DNA from: Caryophanales bacterium UBA2289
Lineage (GTDB): Bacteria > Bacillota_I > Bacilli_A > Izemoplasmatales > Hujiaoplasmataceae
Reading direction: 5' to 3'
Length of the DNA: 45,894 nucleotides
NCBI GenBank assembly: GCA_002345505.1
Contig: DDWJ01000037.1
Location: forward strand, 1 to 45,894
In this document: in pieces, positions 32,726 to 42,700 of the stretch
How the letters are laid out: every line of letters starts with the position of its first letter
Position numbering within the stretch: position 1 is the stretch's first letter
Made by a program: the position numbers and the translations under genes
The notes under the pieces: model-generated
The model's database searches: none
Told to the model about the DNA's origin: nothing
What the model saw: only the letters and a program-made list of their open reading frames with translations

Positions 32726-34222
32726 TTATTTAATTAAATGATTAAATGAATACATATCCCAAGGTGATTTTCTTATCATCTTTTCTGCATCTTCTGCTGA
32801 TACAGGTTCAGAGAAATAATAACCCTGCATAAATCTAATATCCCACTTATTGAGTTTTCTGATCATATCTTCATCTTCAACTCCTTCAGCAATAACAATC
32901 TTTTGGTTCGCTCTAGCTTGGGCAATAACTCTTTCGATTTTTTCAGCACTAGCATCATTGTTAGCTATTAGCAATAAATTACCTCTTGATAATTTAAATA
33001 TTGGTGCACTGATTTTACTCATATCTTCAATAATTGAGTATTCAAAACCAGTATCATCAATAGACATTCTAAAACCATATCTTCTAAATTCTTTTAAATT
33101 ATGTTGGGCCACTTCATTATTTGTTACTGAGTAATAATCGATAATTTCCAAACAGAAGTTTTCCGGAGATAACCCATGTTTTCCTGTAATCTCAAAATAC
33201 TGTCTGGCTAAACCTTCAACATATAACTGCTTTGGCGCTAAATTTATTGAGATAAACAATTCACCTATTTTAAAACTCTTCTTCCAATCGGCATATCTTT
33301 GGGTTACTTTTTCAAAGCCCCAAACGCCAAACCAAGTGATATCACCAGTTAAATCCATTACATTTAAGAATTTGCCAGGAGATAAAATTCCCATCGTTGG
33401 ATGCTTCCATCTTAGAAGTGACTCTAGAGCAATAATCTTACCGGTTCTAATATCAACTATCGGTTGATAATAAAGAAGGAACTCATCATACTCAATAGCT
33501 TTTTTTATTTGTTTATAATAATCAATGTTAAACTGTTCTTTTTCAATCAAGTTTTGTGAATACATGGTGAAACGGTTTTTGCCTTCTTTTTTAGCTACAT
33601 AAACTGCAATTTCAGCGTTTTTAAGTAAATTTTCAGCGGTAATACCATCATAAGGAAATAAGCAAACACCGATTGAAGCGGTCAACTCATGATTACCAAG
33701 TTTAGTCGGTTGTTTAAAAAGATTCAATAAGTCTTGGCCAATATCATTAATTTTTTCATTATCTATTTCACCTTTATGATAATAGATAAAAACATCATCA
33801 GAGTAATGGCCGGTAATACAGTTCTTACCACAATATCTTTTTAACCTTTTAGCAAATTCATCGATAATTTTATCGACATCTTTTTGCTCATAACTATCAA
33901 CAATATAACGGAAATTATCGATATTTATCGCAAAGAAAAGTCTTAAGTCTCCTTCGTCGATTTTTTTAATGTCTTCATTGATAGCTGCTAAAAGCGGATT
34001 CGAAGAAACAAATTCGTTAACAACTTCATTGTCTTTATCTTCCTTACCGTTATCCTCTTGCAAGCTCTTTCGTTCCAATTTATTCTTTTTGAAATTAAAG
34101 ATTACATTGCGATAAAGGAAGAATAAGGAAACGCCAGTTATCACAATGATAACTGCCGCAACCACTATTTCCCACGGTTGAGAACTTAAACTTGGATCTG
34201 TTAAAAATAGTAAGTCTAACAT
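32726..34222 (-). CDS. Degenerate GGDEF-EAL c-di-GMP protein
   Basis: A 498-residue membrane protein: one helix near residues 17-40, a charged linker, a GGDEF-like domain (about 90-230) and an EAL-like domain (about 245-490). The cyclase motif is replaced by HYSDDVF, so it should not make c-di-GMP. In the EAL domain the motif reads ESL, NLAPKQL keeps the Asn, LEIID keeps the Glu, and AEGVED and MQGYYF keep Glu and Gln. Loop 6 is altered to DDTGFEYSI instead of DDFGTGYSSL, and the usual KIDRSF is KLSRGN. Activity is doubtful; it may be a c-di-GMP sensor or partner of the enzyme encoded 11 bp upstream. Last gene of the riboswitch 2 operon. Confidence 0.88.
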   Translation of the reverse strand: MLDLLFLTDPSLSSQPWEIVVAAVIIVITGVSLFFLYRNVIFNFKKNKLERKSLQEDNGKEDKDNEVVNEFVSSNPLLAAINEDIKKIDEGDLRLFFAINIDNFRYIVDSYEQKDVDKIIDEFAKRLKRYCGKNCITGHYSDDVFIYYHKGEIDNEKINDIGQDLLNLFKQPTKLGNHELTASIGVCLFPYDGITAENLLKNAEIAVYVAKKEGKNRFTMYSQNLIEKEQFNIDYYKQIKKAIEYDEFLLYYQPIVDIRTGKIIALESLLRWKHPTMGILSPGKFLNVMDLTGDITWFGVWGFEKVTQRYADWKKSFKIGELFISINLAPKQLYVEGLARQYFEITGKHGLSPENFCLEIIDYYSVTNNEVAQHNLKEFRRYGFRMSIDDTGFEYSIIEDMSKISAPIFKLSRGNLLLIANNDASAEKIERVIAQARANQKIVIAEGVEDEDMIRKLNKWDIRFMQGYYFSEPVSAEDAEKMIRKSPWDMYSFNHLIK

Positions 34223-34233
34223 AGTCCACCCCT

Positions 34234-36777
34234 TTAAATATATTTGCTGGCAAGAACATCCATTCTTCTAGCTTTAGAAATCTTATAAAACATCGTAATG
34301 AAAGCTTTAATAGCTTCTTCAGTTATCGGTTCGGATATCATGAATCCTTGGAAAATATCTGTTCCGATTTGCTTTAGATATTCATACTGCTTTTTAGTTT
34401 CAACACCTTCGGCTATTACTATCATTTCTAAGTTATGTACTAAGTTAACGATAGTCCTGACAATCTTGTGATCGTTTTCTGTACCAAAAATTCCGTCAAT
34501 AAAACTCTTATCAATTTTAATATTGTCAAAAGCTATTTGTCGCAAATAAGTCAAGGATGCATAGCCTGTACCGAAATCATCAAGTGAGAATCTAATTCCT
34601 AGTTCTTTTAAATCTTTTATTTTTTCATCTATTAAAACTGTTGAATCTAAGAAAACACTTTCGGTTAATTCCAATGTTAAATACTCAGAACTAATATCGC
34701 TTTCTTTAATTATCGATTTTACTGTGTCCACAAAGTCATATTGCATCAACTGTATTGATGATATATTGACGCTCATGGTAAATTCTTTATTGAATTGCGC
34801 TTTAAGTCTAACTTGCATCTTGCAAGCTTCTCTTAAGACCCAATTGCCAATTGGTACAATCATATAGTTTTCTTCAGCGTTAGTAATGAAGTCTGAAGGT
34901 GATATTTCCCCTAAAATCGGTGATTTCCATCTTACTAAAGCTTCAAATCCATATAGTTCATTCTTATTGTCAATTAAAGGTTGATATTTTAAATACAATT
35001 CATTATTCTCAATTGTTTTGGATAATTGTTCTGAAATCTGTGCTTTATAGGATATTTCACGAGCAATATTTTCGTTATAGAACAAATATCTTTTCGTCGC
35101 TGATTGACGAGCTTTATAAAGAGCCGTATCAGCTTTTTTAACCAAATCATCCAATACATTGCCATCAGTTGGATATATTGAGATACCAATAAAGAAATTG
35201 ACTTCTAGTTTAATGCTTTTTACTGTTAAAGGTTCTTTAAAATAAGCTAAAATCTTACTTATGTTGTTTTCAACCATTTCTAGTGAAGCTACATTGGTCA
35301 TGATATAGATAAATTCATCGTGACCATTTGCATAAATATATTCGCTATTGTCAAGAATTGTTTTTAATTCTAAAGCGATAGCCTTTAAGAGATTGTCACC
35401 AACTATCTGTCCCTTTATTATATTGATATTTTTAATATTTTCAACCTGAAACACGCAAATAGCTGACTTTTTATTTCCTGAAAGTACATTCTTGTTTATA
35501 TCTAACTTAGCAGCGCTAATGTTTTTTAATCCCGTTAAAGCGTCAAAAGCAAATGTTTCATAAACTAATTTTACTTGGCGATCTATTTCTTTTGACATTA
35601 GATTAATCGAATCACCAATTTCTTTAATTTCATTATTTTCAATCAGATTAACCTGAATACTGTAATTACCGTTTTTAATCTCTTCTAGAGATTCCAAAAT
35701 AGTATGAATTGGCGCAATGATTCTTCTAATTCTTTTATTAAGTAAAAGTGATGTTAAATAAATCAAAATGCCAATTATCACTAAGATAATAATAAACACA
35801 AATTCCATCGGTAAAAGTCTTGTATTATCTACCAAGATTACAACTTGCCAACCAAATTGATCAAGATTTGTGTACGTAGCTAAATACTTTGTGCCAAATA
35901 ATTCAATATAAACAACTTCTTCATCTTCAAAATTATGTGCTAACTGATAAATTCCGTTATCGGTAAAGCCTTTTTCAGTATCAATGACCAAACTTTCATC
36001 CAAAGATTTCATGTAATACTCTTGGTATGTATCCTTACTATAAAAGGCTAAATTAGGATCTTCTTGATAATTCGTAAAAACTAATACTTCCGCAATTTCA
36101 CCATTTATTTCTTTATCAATATTTTCAATCATCTCACCCAGACTTACTAAGGACATGTCAATGCCTAAATAACCAATTTGGGTTTCTCCATCATAAACTC
36201 TTTGTACATAGGTAAATGTATAATCTCCCGTGATAGCATCAACATAAGGAATGGTAAACTTTTCTTCTTCGGTCCCTAAATCAATAAACCAAGGTCTTTC
36301 GCTAATCAACCAACTATTATATAAAAGTTGACCGGTATTAGTAATTGCACAACCATCAGTCGCGCCTAAACAATCATACTCCGTAGCTAAAAAGATTAAA
36401 TCATAAGCTGTTTCATTTTGATGGGTGATAACAGCATTTACTAAAGTCGTATAATTATAGAAAATATCATAGTCAGGATCAGTTTCTAAAATAACAGGGT
36501 TATTACCTTCATTGATATACTTTAAGTAGTTTATTACATGCTCGTTTTCGACTAAAATATTAGCGTCATTTTTAATTGAACTCAAAAATACCTCGGTCGA
36601 ATTAACGATTGCTTGCGTTTGATTTTCTACTACCTTTATTTGATTCTGATTAATCATTAAGAAAGTATATAATAAGAATCCTGTCGAAATAATAATTAAA
36701 AAGATTGCATCAACAAAAACTGTCAAAGCGACAATTCTTCTTGATAAACTAACCTTTTTCTCACTTTTCTTTCCCAT
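34234..36777 (-). CDS. dCache-HAMP-GGDEF-EAL phosphodiesterase
   Basis: An 847-residue membrane sensor enzyme that probably hydrolyses c-di-GMP. First helix about residues 15-40, extracellular dCache-like domain about 45-325 (with RPWFIDLG and GYLGIDMSL), second helix about 325-348, HAMP-like segment, GGDEF about 405-570, EAL about 580-835. GGDEF is degenerate (GHDEF). EAL is complete: FEALVRW, NISSIQL, ELTES, DDFGTGYASL, KIDKSF, AEGVET and FQGFMISEP. The start has GGAG nine bases upstream; an ATG two codons earlier, overlapping the adhesin stop as TGATG, is also possible. It follows the adhesin gene directly, so riboswitch 2 should control it, giving negative feedback. Confidence 0.93.
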   Translation of the reverse strand: MGKKSEKKVSLSRRIVALTVFVDAIFLIIISTGFLLYTFLMINQNQIKVVENQTQAIVNSTEVFLSSIKNDANILVENEHVINYLKYINEGNNPVILETDPDYDIFYNYTTLVNAVITHQNETAYDLIFLATEYDCLGATDGCAITNTGQLLYNSWLISERPWFIDLGTEEEKFTIPYVDAITGDYTFTYVQRVYDGETQIGYLGIDMSLVSLGEMIENIDKEINGEIAEVLVFTNYQEDPNLAFYSKDTYQEYYMKSLDESLVIDTEKGFTDNGIYQLAHNFEDEEVVYIELFGTKYLATYTNLDQFGWQVVILVDNTRLLPMEFVFIIILVIIGILIYLTSLLLNKRIRRIIAPIHTILESLEEIKNGNYSIQVNLIENNEIKEIGDSINLMSKEIDRQVKLVYETFAFDALTGLKNISAAKLDINKNVLSGNKKSAICVFQVENIKNINIIKGQIVGDNLLKAIALELKTILDNSEYIYANGHDEFIYIMTNVASLEMVENNISKILAYFKEPLTVKSIKLEVNFFIGISIYPTDGNVLDDLVKKADTALYKARQSATKRYLFYNENIAREISYKAQISEQLSKTIENNELYLKYQPLIDNKNELYGFEALVRWKSPILGEISPSDFITNAEENYMIVPIGNWVLREACKMQVRLKAQFNKEFTMSVNISSIQLMQYDFVDTVKSIIKESDISSEYLTLELTESVFLDSTVLIDEKIKDLKELGIRFSLDDFGTGYASLTYLRQIAFDNIKIDKSFIDGIFGTENDHKIVRTIVNLVHNLEMIVIAEGVETKKQYEYLKQIGTDIFQGFMISEPITEEAIKAFITMFYKISKARRMDVLASKYI

Positions 36778-36782
36778 AAACA

Positions 36783-39700
36783 TCAACTCCAAGTTCTAAA
36801 GAAATCAAACAATCCAAACGGCTTATCGCCGGTTACATCTGCTCGATATATTTTAATATCAAATCTTCTAGTTCTATTAGCTTCAGAATAAGTGATATAG
36901 TAATATTTTCCATTATAATCTTTACTAGACGTAAAGGTTAAATCATCTACATCATCTAAAGTGAAGGTAGTAAAATCTATCTCATATGTATACATATCAT
37001 TCAAGTATTGATCGTATGGCAATACGACTTCGAAAATATAGAAGCCGGCTCGATTACGACCAAACCTGTAATTATAATCGCTTGCGTCAGTGTAGATAAA
37101 TTGAGTCATTGAATTATATTCACCGCTTACTCGGCTAAATGTAGGATAATACAATGGATTATTTTCATCTGGATTAGGATCGGCGAATGTTGAGTCTTTT
37201 GAATGTACATATAGGTTATATACGTTGATTTGAACAACTTCAGTAAACTCTGAAGTATCTTTAGCTAAAACGCAAACATCCTGATCGTCGCAGTAATAAA
37301 TGTCAAATATCAAAGTAACGTTATAAGTAATATCATTAACTTTAATGTTGTAGTAGACTTGTGAATTACCGTCTTCTGAAGTAACTCTATATCTAATAAA
37401 GATATTATCTTCACCGACAACCTCAGTGAAATCGGCAGCTAATACTCCTTTTTCTTCTTCGGTTGAAAGGTTATTAACCTCTGGGCTATAATACCCATTG
37501 CTTGACCAGTCTGATCTGGTTGGATCATATCTTGATACAGTCGCACCTAAAGGTAAATAATCCAACATATATGGATAATATGATTCTAGTGGAATATTAT
37601 TTACTTGACCATAAACTCTAAAGTATTCATAATCAATTTCGTCGGCTCCATCATAGTCAATACCAAAGAAATAAACTGCAGGGTTATAAATTTGAGTAAT
37701 ATCACCATTAACTGCATTGGTTATATCCATTGTTGGATATTTAGATTCCGAAGCAATCGGTGTAAATTTAATATCGGTTAAATATGCACTAGTTCCCTCA
37801 AGTTTAGTAATTTCTAGTTCAGCAAAAGTAATTGTTCCTACAGTAACACCGCGGTTATATGTAAGTGTAAACGTATAAGTTCCCGGTAAAGTTTCTGAAC
37901 CCATATCAATTATCAAATAGTCGTTAGAAGAGTAAGTTAATCCGACTATATTTGTAATTGGTTGTAAAGCAAAATCTACACCAACTACACTGATTTCAAT
38001 ATGTTCAGGATCAGTTAGTTCCACACTGTAATCTACTGGACCTGACATATCATCAGAAGTATCAAATCCTAAATCTATTTCAAATCTAGTGGTTAAAGCT
38101 TCTCTTGTGGTTGTGATATTGTCTAATGGTACATCGTTTCCATCTTTATAAGCAGCTGTTAACTCAACTGTTCTTTCAATAATTGTATGTGTAAATGTTT
38201 GGGTTGTTGAACCATTTTCAGCAGTAATATCGTATTGGATAGTATAGGTTTTATAGCCATTGCTATAAGTGGTATTAGTTAACTGTGCTCTAGTTACTGT
38301 TGCGAAATTTGAAATCGCAAAACTATCTGCGTACATAAAACTAATATCATAATAAGCATTCGATAAATATTCTCTGTACAAAGGATTCAAAGGGTCGATT
38401 GTTTGTGTTGTAAAGTTAGATGTAGTTCCGTCAATGCTAGGTACTTTACCCATACTTATGTATGTAGTAAAGCTAGTTCCTGACGGACTGAAATCATCAT
38501 CATATGAATAATAATCTAAATCTTCGATAATTGCTTGATTAGAGGCGGCTTTGTCAAAATTGACTGTATAAACTGTTGAAGCAGAAAAATAACTATATTT
38601 AATCCGATAATTTCCCCCTTTTAATAAAGCGTCACTAAAATTGAAGGTTATTTCATAGATTCCTCCGGCAGTAACTGCCACTGAAGAAACTGAGTAATGA
38701 TCCATGTCCACTTCTACTTCACTGACACCATCCATATAATATAATTTGAAGTTGTCAATAAAATCATAGCCTTCGTTTAAAACTCCTTTTCCATCATTGA
38801 AGATTAGTTTTAAACTACCATTATAAGTTACATCACCATTACCGCTTATATCTATGGATGATGGTTGTGGATTAGTATAAGATGATAAAGGGCCGGTGTT
38901 ACCGCCACCATTAAATGATACATATTGTATTCCTGTAGTTCCCCCAGTATTATTAATATTTGGGGTAAAAATGATAAACACTTGATAATCATTATAATAG
39001 AATGTTTCAGCAAAAATAGGATCATTTATAAATGCTTCTGAGTAAACGCTAAAGTATCCTAAAGATTGCGGTGTTGTTTCTGAAGAAATACTTTGACTAG
39101 GTAATGTAATATCTAATAAAGCAGGGTAGTCTGTAGAAATTTCGTCATAACGTTCAAAATACAGCAAACTACTAAGAGATTCTAAATCAAATGTATAATC
39201 TCCGATGTAATTGGCAGTGTCTATATCATATGTTTCCCAGTAATATTCTACAGAATATGAATCCTGATGATTAGTGTCTCTCAACAATAATTTTCTTGTT
39301 AAAGTAACATCCTCTGCATAGACTGTATCGTCACCTACTTCTCCAATACTATCAATAACAGCACTTCCATTTCTTAACACTATTGCATCATTACCATTTG
39401 GCGAATAAGACCCAGTGGTTAAATCTGCTGCAGCTAAAATTGTAGCATTAGCAGATGTGTGAGCCACAACAAAAACCTCACCATTTGCTAATGATCCACT
39501 TAAATTAATCGTACTTCCAGGTGTTATGTTTCCATTATAATAAATTTGAATGGAATATGTTGACAAGTCGACACTTGACCCTGTTCCATTATAAATCTCA
39601 ATTGCTTTATTAAACGATGATCCTTCTATATATTCGGTTATTATTAAATCATCCATTGTAAAATCAGCTGGTCTAACACCAATCAAAGCATTTGAAGATA

Positions 39701-42700
39701 TTAGAGCATCATAGATATTGAAGCTAGCAGTATTTAAAGAAGGATTAAAAGCCTCCATACTTATAGTGAAGGTAATTTCTTTATTGTCATAGTCAATATC
39801 GGGTAAAGATAGAATCGTATTACTACCACCATCTTCAACTAAAGTTAAATTTTGTAATGACGATTCTGTAAGTTCAGCTTTATCGTTATATCTTGTTTGG
39901 TATAAAGCCTCATACTGATCAATGATAGGTTGATAAAGATTATTGGTCTGTGAAGGAGCTAAATTATCATAATCGAGTTCTATAATCGATAGATTTAAGT
40001 CTTCATTTATTAACTCGATGTCCGCAGGGCTTATATTTCTTGGCAAAACGGCACCAAACTCTTGACCGGCAGTTGTTGAGAGAACATACATACCGTTTTC
40101 TCTAACATTGGTTCCAGTTCCTCCATCTGAGATGCTTCTAAATCTATCTGCTAACAAGTCATATTCAGCATAATAAATAAACTTGGTCAAGTCTTCCTCA
40201 ACTCTCATAGGGAAGTAAGGACCATACATATACTCGCGTTCTTCATTCCCTAACAACGGATCTGTCCAATCCTCAGTTAGATTAACATCATTCGGATCTT
40301 CAGTAATCCAAGGAATTAAATTTGAGTAAACATAAGAACCTGAACCGTTAATAATAACTCCTAGAGGATTTGGTTTTGATGTACTACTTGATCTCAATAA
40401 TGCGGTTTGCTGTCCGGTTGAACCAAAACTCAACTGTGTCATTGTAGTTCCTTGTTGCCTAAAACTTCCTTCCTGATAATTTACAACAAATTCATGTTCA
40501 TAGACTCCCCATGTAATTCTTTCATATCCTAGATAGCTAACTTCTTGAGTAATAATTCTCCCATTAAAAGTAAATCCTGTAAAAACCTTTTGAGTTGTAT
40601 CGTTTAGTTTCGCGGAATATACTATAGCTCCATTAAACCTATAGGCTGTAACGGTGTTGGAAAAATCTCCAACTTGGTCAATTCTACCAATCAAATCGAT
40701 GTTTGGATTCGCATTTACGATGAAATCAAATGATCCTCCTTCCGCTGACATAGCACCCAAATTTCCTCTTTGAAGTCTTCCAAATATACCGCCAAAACCT
40801 CTCTTATTTCTTGGGGCTTCTTTAGTGTAAGTTGTCGGGAAAATAAAAGTGTTACCATCAGCCATATATAAACTGGAAACTGAGGTCATAGTTAAATTGT
40901 TGTATTGCAAAGATGATAAAGATGAAGTTAATATAGACTTGATATTTCCATAGTTAACAGCGGTTGTAATATTGACAATTGTAACAGGCGAATTCGAACC
41001 ACCCAAGACAAATGTTGCACCTACAACACCACCAGCCACATCGGTTGATGATATTGTTCCGTGATTAAGCATATTTTTCATCACAGACAAGCCATAACCT
41101 ATCACTCCTCCTGCAGAGGATTGAACTGGTATTCTCTGTTCTGTACCTATGGTATCGGAATAAGATAAAGAAATAGGTCTATTATATGTTTGCCCTGGGA
41201 AAGTTACTCCATTTCCAACCAATAAAGACAAATTTCTTGTGGCAGACGCTGTAGAATACGAGACTATAATATTTGTTAAAGCACTTATATCGCCTAAGTT
41301 TAGTCCATTGGACAAAACAGATTCTTCAATTGTGTCAACCAACCCCATTCCAGAAGTGATTCCCCCAGCTATTGACTCTTGATATAAAGAAACACCAAGA
41401 ACTCCTCCAGCTCTAGCAAATCTATAAGCTCTAGAGATAATGTCGCCTTTGTTACTCGAATCATAAATTCTTGAATTGCCATCAAGAATCATTGCACTTA
41501 CACCCCCAATAACTACTCCTCCAGTATAGGTTTGTATTAGTCCGCCTTCATATGAACCTGAATCACTAGGATAAAAAGTCGCAGTAGCTGATGTATTAGT
41601 ATTTGCTACACTAATATCTCCAAGATTGGTAGAATCTTGAATTGAACCCTTGTTAAAAGTCGTTAATCCACCAACAAAGCTATTATTTGTTCCATTCACA
41701 CCAAACAAAGTACTATTATAAGTTGAATTCAATTTTCCGTAGTTAATTGAGTTTATAATACCTTCAGTAGCTATTGGCTGTGTAGGAGATTGAGTTTCAT
41801 CTTGTAAATCTCCTGCAAAGTTCGTATTAACAAATCCAGCAACGTAAATGTTACCAGAACCTGACATTTCAGCAAAAACAATATTTCCACTATTTAAAGA
41901 ATTCTTGATATGTTTATCTGTTGATAATTGTTTAGAAAATCCAGAAATATATAGAGAGTTACTACCTAAATTGACATTAACAACATTGATATCGCCATAA
42001 TTATGAACATTCTCATAATTAACATTTGTATTTAGAGTTAATCCGGCAATATTCAGAGTTGTACTCATTGTGATCGTAGTATTTCCTGAGTTGTTCATAA
42101 AATTAATATTTGCATAATTTACTGAGTATTTAATTAATGTACTATTGTTATTATCCGAATACATAAATGGAGAAATACTCGAATAAATATTCGAATCATA
42201 ATTCATGTTTGAACAAGATGTTTTTACACCTTGACCGTCAAATGTACAACTACCATTATAAACTCTTGTTAAAGTTAAATTAATTGAACTTGTACTAATA
42301 TCATAAATAGTAGCGGTATACTTAAAAGGAGAAATTGTGCTTCCGCTATAAGCGAAAGTGCCATGATTGTACAAAAGACCATACTCAACTGATTCAGATG
42401 TTTTAGAAACACCAATACCAGCTGAAATCACATCAGCCGTATTTGTGGTATAAGTATAATTAACTTCGCCTTCATTATATAGATTTGCAAAGCGGTAAGA
42501 TGTTCCTTCTTCAAGTATTGGCGCTTTTCCTTCAAGCATTCCGAAGACTCCACCAACATATTGATAAGCAGGAACACCAGTTCTTTCTTTCACACTACCA
42601 GCATAAAGATTGCCTTTATTGGTAACGGCTACCATATTATGAATAGCAGCTTCAGTATTATTAATTTTACCGATAATTCCACCAATATATACATCAATTT

